From assembly GCA_905221615.1 (NCBI GenBank), contig CAJNDT010001324.1, forward strand, positions 601,001-665,000: 64,000 nt of DNA, read 5' to 3'. Source of the DNA: Symbiodinium sp. CCMP2592. Taxonomy: Eukaryota > Sar > Dinophyceae > Suessiales > Symbiodiniaceae. The translations under genes were made by a program, and so were the position numbers. Below the pieces are notes generated by a model, which worked only from the letters and a program-made list of their open reading frames with translations, did not search any database and was not told where the DNA came from. Each line of letters begins with the position of its first letter. The stretch's first letter is position 1. Shown in pieces: positions 24,361 through 32,621 of the stretch.

Positions 24361-25351
24361 CTCACACGGTGGCAACCCAACCCTTCGACGAGGTGACGTT
24401 TGCCAACAAGGAGGCGGGAGAAAGACCCCACCTCAGAGACGACTGGCAGCCGAGCCAGGAGACAAGGGCTTTCCACCCTCAGCTGTCGGCCGCAATGGAC
24501 ATCACGAAGAAGAGCTCGGGCCCAGTCGATAAAGACGCCAAGAAGCCCACGGAGGAAGAGTTCCTGGACCACATCAACCCCCAGCTGGATGTAATCGTCG
24601 AAATGCAAGCGGGCGCCCAGAGTGTCGAAGAGGCCAAGGGCGCGTCAATCCTTCGCCAGCTCGACACAGAGAAGCTTCGCTCCCTTCTGAAGCGAAACTA
24701 CCTCCAGGGCCCCGGGAATCAGGGAGAGGAGTTTTTCTCTGCACAGACTACCTTGGAAAAGGCCAAGGCCTCTAACAAGCGCATGCAGGATGAGGGATCC
24801 CAGCGCTCCCAACTCCTCCGGCCTGTGGCCGATTCTATCGATACTTGGGGTACCCAGTTGCGCGCGGCCCTCGAGATGAACGTTTTCAATCCGGAGAGCC
24901 CGCTCAAGGAGATGGAGCTTGATGACATTGAGGCCATGAAGGAAAGGTACATGAACACAAAATTCCTGCTGAATCAGAGCAGGAATCCTTTCCCTGCCTC
25001 TTTGCTGCAGAACGAGTCGCCCGGGACTCCGGCGAGGGGCTGTCGTCCACAGGTGCCTTTGGCCCTGAGGAGCAGTCCCCGGAGGCAGTTCTGGGAGTTC
25101 CAGTGGGCTCGGTCGAGTTCCAGATCCTGCGCCTCAAACGTATCATCGAGTTGCACATGGGGGAGCAGCGCATGATCGGGGGCAAATGGAAGCAGCTGCC
25201 TGGACCCCTCGAGGCCCCGATGTGGGCAAAGCCTCTCCCCGAAGGGGAAAAGCTCATGCTGGAGATGATCCGATTACTATCAGGGCCCACAAAAGAGGGG
25301 CCAAGAACAAGCAACAGAACCTGCAGCGACGAGATGACCATCGCGAATTGA
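24361..25351 (+). CDS. Gag-like ORF, middle part
   Basis: A clearly coding, highly charged helical stretch: MDITKKSSGPVDKDAKKPTE, HINPQLDVIVEMQAGAQSVE, LRQLDTEKLRSLLKRNYLQG, LEMNVFNPESPLKEMELDDI. It reads in one frame from about 24360 to 24960. The frame then changes before 25010, where a strong acceptor-like site (CCTCTTTGCTGCAG) and a small palindrome (ATTCCTGCT-GAATCAG-AGCAGGAAT, 24962-24986) occur. It continues through hairpin core H4 as VGSVEFQILRLKRIIELHMG and EQRMIGGKWKQLPGPLEAPM, ending at TGA 25349-25351. No known domain. It is probably one Gag protein with the parts on either side. Confidence 0.5.
25050..25067. repeat. Hairpin core H4
   Basis: CAGGTGCC-TTT-GGCCCTG. The left arm CTCCGGCGAGGGGCTGTC pairs with the right arm AGCAGTCCCCGGAG. 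The frame is the same on both sides. Confidence 0.85.
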
Positions 25352-26385
25352 TGAAGGAGGCCAAAGAGTTTGTGATTCTGCATGACCTTCCGGTGCCTAC
25401 GACGAACCAGGAGTGGAAGCAGCTCTACCGTGAAATCGGATCATTTTTCGCTGCCAAGGTCTTCATCAACCGTACGCCGCAGGTGGTCCTAGACCTCCCT
25501 GTAGCTGACATCCATGACTCCAAGCAGCACATGCGACTGCGAGCCGTATGTGATGCAAGGATCACCCTGCCGTTGAAGGCCTTCCGTGACTTCCCGGAGA
25601 TCTACAACTCGCTCTCCCACTCTTTGGGGCAGGACTCGGTGGTGGAGATCAAGATGGCGTGGCGCTGCAACACCGTGCAGTGGTGGACAGCCCGCCTCAA
25701 GCCGGAGTACGCCGGCCCCATCTACCGGAAGCTTGGCTACTCGGAGAGCCACATCAAAGGCTTGGGGGACATGGACGCCTCAGCTGCCTTTGGCGCTGAA
25801 AGGATCCCTCTGGACCCCGGGTCGGAGCAGGAGCGCTCCCTCCCGCCCATCACTCCAGACAACGTTTCGAGTGTGGCCTCGGACGACTACAAGAGGAAGA
25901 ACGTGGGAGACAAGACTGCCCACGTGTTCTGGGCCAAGATGGAGTGTGGCCTGGTCCTCAGCTCCGTTTCCCCGTGGGAGATTGTTGACAAGAAGAAGGG
26001 TGAGACTCGTGGGGGCTACGTTTGCCGCCACTGCAAAGGATTCTGGCGAAGTGGCAGAGGGGCCAGCCGTTTCCTTCTCATCACGGGGGAGCACAAAGGG
26101 AAGTCCGCCCAGCTCCAGCTCATCTTGGACGAGCCCCCTCAGCGCCTCTGCGAGGCCTGGGTGAAGGACCGGATCGAGTTATAGAAGAGGGTGGAGCCCA
26201 CGGCGGCCCCTCGCGATCGCTCCCTTCGTGTCAACCCCAGCCTCAGCTCCAGGCTCCGGTTCAGCAAGACGAACCTCATGGGCCAGGTCTCCGACATGAT
26301 CTGGTCGGTGGTGCTCTCCAACCCGGAACGGGATGGCCTCAAGAACATCCATGAGCTTGCGGCATCCCGGGTCCGTCCGGCCTGA
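25260..26385 (+). CDS. Gag-like ORF, C-terminal part with Cys motif and internal stop
   Basis: This is the longest clean reading in ORF1: ELMKEAKEFVILHDLPVPTT, KVFINRTPQVVLDLPVADIH, MAWRCNTVQWWTARLKPEYA, and a possible zinc motif CGLVLSSV...YVCRHCKGFW (CxxC near 26023). The frame meets a TAG at 26182-26184, but the same frame goes on protein-like for another 67 codons (SLSSRLRFSKTNLMGQVSDM) to a TGA at 26383-26385. The TAG may be a single mutation or a suppressed stop. It overlaps the preceding part because a frame change lies between about 25260 and 25340. Function unknown. It could be a Gag C-terminus or a structural protein. Confidence 0.5.
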
Positions 26386-26430
26386 GCCCTGCCCCTTTTT
26401 GAAGAAGGCACGTGGAGGGGAAACCCCTTC

Positions 26431-26448
26431 CAGGTGCCTATGGCCCTG
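26431..26448. repeat. Hairpin core H5 (longest palindrome)
   Basis: CAGGTGCC-TAT-GGCCCTG flanked by GGAGGGGAAACCCCTT and AAGGGGGTTTCCTCTCC, giving a nearly perfect palindrome from about 26414 to 26466. A pyrimidine-rich run and GGAG|G (26494) follow, like a splice acceptor. Confidence 0.92.
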
Positions 26449-26497
26449 AAGGGGGTTTCCTCTCCCTTCGGGTTGCTGTTGCTTTTCTTTGGAGGTC

Positions 26498-26515
26498 TTT
26501 GTGCCTTTGGCCCTG
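26498..26515. repeat. Hairpin core H6 (degenerate)
   Basis: TTTGTGCC-TTT-GGCCCTG: the inner stem is kept but CAGG is replaced by TTTG. Outer GGTC/GACC can still pair. Confidence 0.65.
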
Positions 26516-26622
26516 AGGTGACCGGTATTAGTGATAGTACCTACAGTGCTCAGGACTCGGGCCATGTCACAGGCCTTTTCTTCGGCAAGAGGAATACCCA
26601 TTGCGGGAAGGGGAGGGACTTC

Positions 26623-26640
26623 CAGGTGCCTTTGGCCCTG
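26623..26640. repeat. Hairpin core H7
   Basis: CAGGTGCC-TTT-GGCCCTG with left arm GGAAGGGGAGGGACTTC and right arm ATGGTTCCCCCCCCTTTTCC, which pair over about 16 bp with mismatches. Confidence 0.88.
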
Positions 26641-26750
26641 ATGGTTCCCCCCCCTTTTCCTCAAAAAGGGGAAGGACTACTTGCTCGACCTGCCGGCCTA
26701 CAGACCATCGCCTCGTGCGAAAACAAGGGCACTTGGATTGCATTGGGCTG

Positions 26751-26754
<4 letters not shown>

Positions 26755-26811
<57 letters not shown>
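26755..26811. repeat. (CT)n microsatellite
   Basis: About 27 CT units without interruption, 75 nt before the recombinase reading frame. The tract is pyrimidine-rich on this strand and could serve as a polypyrimidine tract. Confidence 0.97.
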
Positions 26812-26812
<1 letters not shown>

Positions 26813-26884
26813 GTAGTCTCCTCGGCTCAGGATGACTGCTTTTGTATTTTGCTGCCCGTCCCCTTTTGGGCGGGCCTTGGTTAG

Positions 26885-28407
26885 GTCATCTCTGCTACCA
26901 ACCAGCGGGCCCTGGAACGTGGCCTGCGTGAGAAGTGGGGGGAAAGGCTCCTCTCGTACCTCCTGCCGGCTGCAGGGCGGATCCCGCATATGGCGGCCAT
27001 AATGCCCTTGGGTACCACGCTCGTCTCTCTTGAGCTCAAGGGGGAGTTCATGGATCTCTTAGGAGATGCTAGGTTCCGCACTCTCAGGATGCGATGCCTC
27101 TCCTATGAAGAGCTCAGGCGCCTTGGATTCACGGCCATACCCTGGAAGGAACAGGATGTTCGTTCTCTCCTCAACACTCTCCGGGCTCAGGAGGTGTCCC
27201 CTCACAAGCTTCAGCAGGTGTGGGACACTCTCAAGTGGTTTGGTAAAAAGTTCGGGCTCCTTGCGGTCCTTTGTGGTTCAGGCGGAAGAGGTGGCGGCTC
27301 GCCCGCTCTCTAGCTCGGCCACAAGAATCGAGCTCATGGATGCCTTCATCTGCGGCATTGCAAGGTTCCAGCTCGGTTCCAGTGCCCGCTTTAGTGACCT
27401 CCAACATACCAGCCCGGATACCCTCAAGGTGACCTCCTCCACCATCGAGTTTTCAGCATGGCAGACCAAGACCCATTCGGCAGTGGCGATTCTCACAAGA
27501 AGCCCGTCCCCCTCATCTGCCCCAAGTACTCCTTCTCGGGCAAGGACTGGTGGACTCCTCTCCTCTCCACTTGGCGCAAGCTTGCGGCGACCCCCATGTT
27601 CGATGCCATGGACTACCTCATCCCGACAGTGGGTAAGGATTATGACGGCTTCATCGCCAGACCCGCCACCTCGCAGCGCGCTCTGAACTGGTTGCGCTCG
27701 GCCATGTCCAGACAGGAAATCGACAAGGCCCTGTGGGAGGGCCTCACATGGCACTCCTTCCGTGTGTTCATGCCGGACTGCGCCTTTCAAGCCCACGTCC
27801 CTCGTGACCAACGACAATACCTTGGGAACTGGATGGCTGAGAGTACTGCGCATGTCTACACCCGGGAGAAGAGGAATGTGGTCTGCGCCATCTGGGAAAA
27901 GGTCACCTCAAACCTGGACAATATCGACACGGCGGGCACCCGCACTTCTGTCATCGACCTCTCTCGCGAAGAACCGCAGCACCCCCACCCTGCAGCTGTT
28001 GGGCTCCCAGTCGCAGGTGCCATCGGCCCTGAGGGGGGGAGCCCTCCTCGTCCATTGCAGGGCTCATCCCCTCACTCTCACAATGCAGACAGCCCGGCAT
28101 CGACTCAGATACCAGCGGCGAAGTGCCTCCGCCCCAAGGGCCTCTCACTCCAGTGGCTACTAAGGCGGCCCGAGGCAACAGAAAGCGGATCCATCTTCTG
28201 AACCAGGACCTCCGCGCTGTGGGCTGCGGCTGGAGCCCTTCCATGGACAAGGTGGAGGCCCTGAACGCCATCGACTACCAGGGCGACGTGGATTCTTACA
28301 ACCTGTGTGCTAGGTGCTTCCTTCAGTTCTCTTTGCCGGCAGAGTTTCGAGTGGAAGATCCCCTTTTGCGGGAGATTCCAGTGAATCAGCCTCCTCAAGT
28401 AGCCTGA
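26885..28407 (+). CDS. Tyrosine recombinase (YR), two frame changes
   Basis: The catalytic set is complete across frames. The first Arg is in SSARFSDL (codon 27387) and the Lys in WQTKTH (codon 27468). HxxR is in WHSFR (His 27752, Arg 27761), the Trp in LGNWM (27830) and the Tyr in HVYTR (27857). The order and the 35-residue H-to-Y spacing fit DIRS-type recombinases, which integrate circular DNA. The N-terminal part (NQRALERGLREKWGERLLSY, VRSLLNTLRAQEVSPHKLQQ) looks like a core-binding domain. Frame changes lie at about 27255-27275 and 27472-27490. After hairpin core H8 the frame changes again and continues as GIDSDTSGEVPPPQGPLTPV to a TGA at 28405-28407. If 28017-28060 is removed as an intron the join is in frame. 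Confidence 0.75.
28014..28031. repeat. Hairpin core H8 / candidate 44-nt intron
   Basis: CAGGTGCC-ATC-GGCCCTG. GGGCTCCC on the left pairs with GGGAGCCC on the right. GCAG|GTGCC (donor) and CCATTGCAG|G (acceptor at 28060) flank 28017-28060, whose removal restores one frame through the end of the recombinase ORF. Confidence 0.85.
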
Positions 28408-28541
28408 CTGACCACGGCCTCGGAGGCAGAGAAGGTCACCTACCAGGACCTTGACAAGGCTCTGGCCTCCCAAGGCCAACCGTAGATGGACGACATCTTT
28501 CAGTTTTGGGGGTTCATTTGTGCCGCCCATCCTTCGGCTTC

Positions 28542-28785
28542 GGCTTCTTTCTGGACGGCACAAAATTTTGGGACTCTTTTCTGTACAAGGAGGGTTCCCG
28601 ATCCCCAGGTGCCGTAGGCCCTGAAGGAGGGGACCCTCCTCTGTTTCGAAACGACCTCTTTCTAGACAGAGGTCTTCGACCGAAGGAACATCCCGGGAGT
28701 CGGCAGCCACACCAATCCACCATGCAAAAGAGGGCTTGTGAGCATGGTGCTTTTGGTGTTCCATTTTCATGCGGATTTCTGACAT
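28542..28785 (+). repeat. Split direct repeat B1
   Basis: 244 bp matching B2 (32622-32865) with one difference (T/G at 28760/32840). It contains hairpin core H9 with long arms, and a second stem GACCTCT-TTCTAGAC-AGAGGTC. The end GACAT abuts the TAGTTAC core and A2. Confidence 0.92.
28606..28623. repeat. Hairpin core H9 in B1
   Basis: CAGGTGCC-GTA-GGCCCTG. Arms GGAGGGTTCCC and GGGACCCTCC pair almost perfectly. It lies in a terminal repeat, so it is copied with the element. Confidence 0.9.
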
Positions 28786-28902
28786 TAGTTACTTGCTACC
28801 AAGGCTTGCCGACTTGCAAGACTTATGTCAGGAGACGTCTGCCAAAATGGCTCTGCCATTTTGGCCCAAGATCGTGGACCGTGGGTCCTTCTAAATTTGT
28901 TA
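28786..28902 (+). repeat. Split direct repeat A2
   Basis: Identical to A1 from 28791 on. It is fused directly to B1 through TAGTTAC, giving the B1-A2 junction expected to bridge the element ends during circle formation. It ends 17 nt before the ATG of the second ORF block. Confidence 0.92.
28855..28870 (+). promoter_or_regulatory. DinoSL-like sequence in A2
   Basis: Same 16-nt near match as in A1. Its presence before the second ORF block suggests that both blocks carry the same leader. Confidence 0.6.
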
Positions 28903-28919
28903 CCCGCCCGCCCTTCCCG

Positions 28920-29158
28920 ATGGCTGCTGCAGTTACTCTGGCCAAACCCCCTGAGGCCATCCCGGATGCTTATGCCGACAACATTGCCGAGCTCCACTCG
29001 TCTGTGGCCACTCTGTTTGCAAGGAAGCAGATCCCCTACTCGGTCCAGGCAACTGTCCCGGCAACTGTGGACGCTCCCACAACTGTCCTGTCACCAAGGA
29101 CGGCTGGGTGTGCAATGCCCATAGTCCTGACAACTGTCCCTACAAGTGAGGACCTCCA
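28920..29158 (+). CDS. Start of second ORF block; Cys-rich alternative frame
   Basis: An ATG at 28920, 17 nt after A2, opens MAAAVTLAKPPEAIPDAYAD then NIAELHSSVATLFARKQIPY, much as the first ORF starts after A1. From about 28955 a second frame (not from this ATG) is very rich in Cys and His (GNCPGNCGRSHNCPVTKDGW, VCNAHSPDNCPYK) and would make a zinc-knuckle-like domain, ending at TGA 29147-29149. The repeats of CAACTGTCC (four copies at 29050-29140) drive both readings. I cannot tell which is used. Hairpin cores H10 and H11 follow at once. Confidence 0.35.
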
Positions 29159-29162
29159 GTCC

Positions 29163-29180
29163 CAGGTGCCTTCGGCCCTG
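29163..29180. repeat. Hairpin core H10
   Basis: CAGGTGCC-TTC-GGCCCTG with weak arms. It follows the first reading of the second ORF block, which ends shortly after it. Confidence 0.85.
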
Positions 29181-29228
29181 AACTAGGGGAAGTGTCGGAG
29201 TCGGTGACACACGTCGCCCCCTCCACAT

Positions 29229-29246
29229 CAGGTGCCCTTGGCCCTG
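29229..29246. repeat. Hairpin core H11
   Basis: CAGGTGCC-CTT-GGCCCTG, 66 nt after H10. Arms pair moderately (ACGTG with CACG). It separates the Cys-rich start from the methyltransferase-like ORF. Confidence 0.85.
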
Positions 29247-29289
29247 AACACGAGAACAAGCACGGGACAGATCGCGATCCCCCCATATT

Positions 29290-30045
29290 ATGAAGCCTGT
29301 CTCCATGCCAGGTGGGAACGCCACGCATGCGGGCCTGCAGCCCTCCACTATTGCTCTCTCGGATGACAAGCCCTTCTCTCTCGGGCCTTGGATTGAGAAA
29401 CATTACCCGGGCTCTCTGCCTGCAAACTGTTCTCCTGAATGGCTGAATGGAGTCCCTGACCGCCTGGCCCAGAGACTCCTTTGGTCTCCTTCCGAGTGCA
29501 CTGCCAGCATTCCTCATGGTGCCATCATTTTGCCATTCGCGGGTCGGGAAGATGCCTCCTCTCTGGAAGCGATCCTCCATGCTCAAGCCCCGGAACTCTC
29601 CTCGCGTGTTCTGGCTTTTGATTCCTCTAGGAAACCCTCGGGTAAGGACCTCCTTAACGACACCCTGTTTGGGTCTCTCTGTGCCTCGGCGCTGCAAGGA
29701 AACATCTCCTTTGTGGGAGGATGTCCGGATCTCAAAACCTGGGGGTTGGATAGATGGTTCCAGGATTCAGGTACTTTCCACGCACTTAGGGCCCGCTCTG
29801 CAGAGAATGCCTGGGGCATTGCCGCCCTTCCTGCGGCGACACTCCACTTGGCGGATGAGGAAAGCACCCTTCTCCTTAGGTTTCTTCTGCTTGTATGGCT
29901 CGCCTTCAAGGCGACCTCGCCCAGTGCTTCTCCTAAGGTCTTCTGCTTCCTGGAGCTGAGGATCCAGCTCGGGGAGCCACTTCCCCATCCAAGAGACGCT
30001 CCTCTTCGGCCTGGGCCACTCCGGCCCTGCATGCTTGGACCTTAG
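29290..30045 (+). CDS. Methyltransferase-like domain ahead of RT (degenerate motif)
   Basis: The ORF reads VLAFDSSRKPSGKDLLNDTL, then ALQGNISFVGGCPDLKTWGL, then a helical segment (LLLRFLLLVWLAFKA) and VFCFLE. An aspartate after a hydrophobic strand, a GG-x-P loop followed by TW-x-x-R, and a later FLE strand recall the cytosine-methyltransferase-like domain found in dinoflagellate retroelement proteins, where the loop reads GGPPC. Here the loop is GGCPD, so the catalytic Cys context is altered. The start codon is uncertain and the product may be part of a polyprotein with RT. It could also be a distant unrelated domain. Confidence 0.4.
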   Translation: MKPVSMPGGNATHAGLQPSTIALSDDKPFSLGPWIEKHYPGSLPANCSPEWLNGVPDRLAQRLLWSPSECTASIPHGAIILPFAGREDASSLEAILHAQAPELSSRVLAFDSSRKPSGKDLLNDTLFGSLCASALQGNISFVGGCPDLKTWGLDRWFQDSGTFHALRARSAENAWGIAALPAATLHLADEESTLLLRFLLLVWLAFKATSPSASPKVFCFLELRIQLGEPLPHPRDAPLRPGPLRPCMLGP

Positions 30046-30191
30046 ACCTAGGCCTTGGGGTTCTGCACTTTGATCTTTGTTCCTTTGGTTGGGTTATTAG
30101 TCGTCCCTCTAGAGCGGTCACGAACCTTCCCCTCCAATCCTGGGAGGGGAAGATCTGCACACACACTCATCACCCTAAACCGGATCGTCCC

Positions 30192-31200
30192 GTGCCTGGG
30201 GACGCCCGACGACCTGAAGCCATGCTACAGAGTGTCGCATCGGCGTTGGCCGAAAGTCTTCGCGACACCGGTGTTTCAGTGAAGGATTCGCCATCAGGTC
30301 TAGCCTCCGAACGCGTTGCTGATCCCTCGCTGGGACAGGAGCGTCCTCACTGGGCGGCTCAAGGGTCAGCACCCCTCGGGGCGGCTGTTCAACCCTCCCT
30401 ACCCTCGCCGGGTGCAGGTACCCATGCAGGCGATCACTTGCTCGCTGCTACCCCTATGGTCGGGTGTGATCGGCCTTCGACGCTGCCTCTCTTTGAGAAG
30501 CTTACCCTTGACGATGCAACAATGCGTGTGGCACACGGCTTTAAGGTTAGGCCCCTAAGGGGTGGAGGAGGCAAGACCTCTCCGGGTAGGACCCCTCCAC
30601 ACCTGCGCAGAGGACTGACGGCTCCTGCTCTGGGTAAGTTCATTCGAGAAAAGGCGGGACCCTTGGTCCCCTCTTTTCTAGCCTCCACGGCCGCGGGTGC
30701 CAAGCAACACCCTTTCCCAGAGTCAGTTCTCAAGGAGATTCGTGATTTCATCATGCCCAAACATTCCCAACCGGATGCAGGACAGCCCTTTCACTTGGAC
30801 GTGATCAGGAAACTCCTGTGTGACATCCAGGATGTCGATTCTGAGTACCCACTGATACTCAAAGAAGGTGTCCCTTTGGGAGTGGATACCCCTACTCTCC
30901 AATCTCCGGGCGTTTGGCCTCTTACCTTCGTAGAAGAAACTCCCCTGGGCATGGTTATTGGACCATGCACACGCGCGGAAGCAGCAGCGCACTGTCAGTG
31001 TGCGGAGGAAGAGCTCTGCCCCTGCCCCATGGCGGGAATTGATGAGTCGGATAAGATCCGTTCCATCTTTGATGGGTCCAAGGGAGGTGCTAATCTCCGC
31101 ATACAGCAGAATACAGTTGAGAAAACCACGGCTCCCACTGTCATGGACTGCGTCCAATGCCTACACTGGCTCCGGGCATCCCGTTCTCGTGGGAAGCCAG
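30192..31200 (+). CDS. Reverse transcriptase, N-terminal part (fingers)
   Basis: The frame is open from about 30192 to TGA at 31368, but the RT-like part ends near hairpin core H12. It includes EYPLILKEGVPLGVDTPTLQ, then a Cys-rich loop (CQCAEEELCPCPMAG), then DESDKIRSIFDGSKGGANLR and EKTTAPTVMDCVQCLHWL. KIRSIFDGS-x-G-N corresponds to the R-x-I-x-D-x-S fingers motif of DIRS and LTR-type reverse transcriptases. The upstream 150 residues are of low complexity. Beyond H12 this frame loses protein character. The palm continues in another frame. Confidence 0.7.
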
Positions 31201-31215
31201 GTGCCTATGGCCCTG
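31198..31215. repeat. Hairpin core H12 / candidate intron in RT
   Basis: CAGGTGCC-TAT-GGCCCTG. Outer CTCGTG/CATGAG and GGGC/GCC blocks can pair. RT fingers lie upstream in one frame and the palm downstream in another. Removing 31201-31292 (CAG|GTGCC to GGAAG|AC) joins them in frame. Confidence 0.88.
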
Positions 31216-31270
31216 ACCCTGGGGAGCATGAGACCTCGGTTGCCTCGGGGTCCCGTGAAACCGCCCCTAG

Positions 31271-32599
31271 GATGATCTTTCTGAAAAGGAAGACTCCAGC
31301 GCCGGTTCCGACCGACCCTGGAGCTTTCCGGGCTCTGATGAGGATTGGATCTTACTCAAAGCTGATGTGACTAAGGCGCACAGGAGAATCAAGATTCTCC
31401 TACGAGAGTGGCGTTACCAAGTTGCCCAGCTTGGTGAAGAATGGTGGGTCAACACCGTAGGCACCTATGGAATGGCCAGTGCCCAGCTTTACTGGGGAAG
31501 GATGGCTGCCATCCTTCTTAGGATTGTTTATGCCGTGTTTCCAGAGGTCGACTGGGGTTTTGTTTTTGTCGACGACTTTGCCTGGCTACTCCGTAAATCG
31601 AATTCCCCTCTGCTGGCAACAGCAATTTGCTTGCTGCTACTTGCTCTCGGCACTCCTCTGAGCTGGAAGAAAACCCTGCTTGCTGAGGTCAATACGTGGC
31701 TTGGCTTTGTCATTGACCCAAAAGGACCCTGTGTGCAGATGGCCCGAGACAAGCACCTGCTTGTCATCGGCATTCTTGAAGAACTAAAAAGCGGTAAAGT
31801 CATGTCGGCTTCTCAGATCGCTAGCGCTTTGGGTAGGCTGCAGTGGGCGACAACGGCCTGCCCCCTCACTAAGCCTTTCCTCCAACCCTTTTGGGCTTGG
31901 AAGAAGGCCTGCCTGACTGCAGGACGTCCGGGTAAGCTTATCCGTGCACTCTCAGCTCTGCTCCTCTCTCTTTTTGACCAGAAGTTCAGACAAGCATCGC
32001 CGTATGCCCCGCTTGCCATTTGGTCGGGGGCAACTGATGCCAGTGCCTCAGATGATGGCAGCGCCTATGTGGGCGGCTGGCTTTCCAACGTGGACTCCCC
32101 GTCCAAGTCGGAAGTCTTCTGGTTCCACTACCAGGTCACTGCAGAGCGACACCCATGGGCCTTTGACAAGGGCTGCCCGAAGAAGCGCATCGCCGCCCTC
32201 GAGATGTTTGGCACCCTAATCCTTTCTCACTTTCTCATGGAGAAGGCACCGGCGTTCATCCCGAACCTCAGGCTCCCCCTGGTCAGCGACAACCAAGGGA
32301 ATGTTTACTCGCTCCTGAACGATAAGTCCAAGAGGATGCCAACGTCTGTCATCCTCATGGAAGTACTGTTCCAGCTGCACCGACATGGTATGCAGCTCGC
32401 TCCCTCCCACGTCAAGCGTGACTTCAACACGTGGGCTGATGATCTGACTCATCCCAACTTTCAAGGTTTCACCCCATCTCTCTGCTTGCCGGTGGAACCC
32501 GTGCTCAAGCATTTTTCCCTAATCCGCTCTATCCTGGAAGATCGTATTTTCGACGATCCTTCTGACCTCACCCATGGGCCCGCGCAGGGCGCCCGGTGA
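31271..32599 (+). CDS. Reverse transcriptase palm and RNase H
   Basis: In this frame (TAG at 31268-31270 just before) motif A is WILLKADVTKAHRRI with Asp at 31364, and motif C is FVFVDDFAWL with the two Asp codons at 31571 and 31574. RNase H follows: Asp in GATDASASD (32036), Glu in AALEMFG (32201), Asp in LVSDNQGN (32288), Asp in WADDLT (32438). All catalytic residues are present. The stop TGA at 32597-32599 lies 22 nt before B2. The first in-frame ATG (31367) falls after motif A, so translation must enter from the upstream part, either by removal of 31201-31292 (which joins the frames) or by frameshifting. Confidence 0.85.
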   Translation, partial: DDLSEKEDSSAGSDRPWSFPGSDEDWILLKADVTKAHRRIKILLREWRYQVAQLGEEWWVNTVGTYGMASAQLYWGRMAAILLRIVYAVFPEVDWGFVFVDDFAWLLRKSNSPLLATAICLLLLALGTPLSWKKTLLAEVNTWLGFVIDPKGPCVQMARDKHLLVIGILEELKSGKVMSASQIASALGRLQWATTACPLTKPFLQPFWAWKKACLTAGRPGKLIRALSALLLSLFDQKFRQASPYAPLAIWSGATDASASDDGSAYVGGWLSNVDSPSKSEVFWFHYQVTAERHPWAFDKGCPKKRIAALEMFGTLILSHFLMEKAPAFIPNLRLPLVSDNQGNVYSLLNDKSKRMPTSVILMEVLFQLHRHGMQLAPSHVKRDFNTWADDLTHPNFQGFTPSLCLPVEPVLKHFSLIRSILEDRIFDDPSDLTHGPAQGAR

Positions 32600-32621
32600 G
32601 GATGTGGTTGCCTCCTGTACA

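Larger units (their letters stand above)
26386..26884 (+). other. Non-coding spacer between Gag-like and recombinase genes
   Basis: It contains hairpin cores H5, H6 and H7, each in strong palindromes, a (CT)n microsatellite, and then GGTTAG|GTCATC at 26879-26890. That site could be a splice acceptor, because the recombinase frame opens right after it. No convincing coding stretch lies inside. Confidence 0.5.

Noticed and set aside
26567..26989. Minus-strand ORF with RERERE repeat
   Set aside because: It is the reverse reading of the (CT)n microsatellite within the retroelement spacer.
28120..28790. Minus-strand ORF of 226 codons over B1, also partly over B2
   Set aside because: It is antisense to recombinase and repeat sequence; its repetition simply follows from the B repeats.
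23620..31240. GA[YFVI]GPE peptide encoded by the hairpin cores as a repeated protein motif
   Set aside because: Synonymous positions are fixed, the cores occur in different frames and also in the non-coding B repeat, so selection or copying acts on the nucleic acid.
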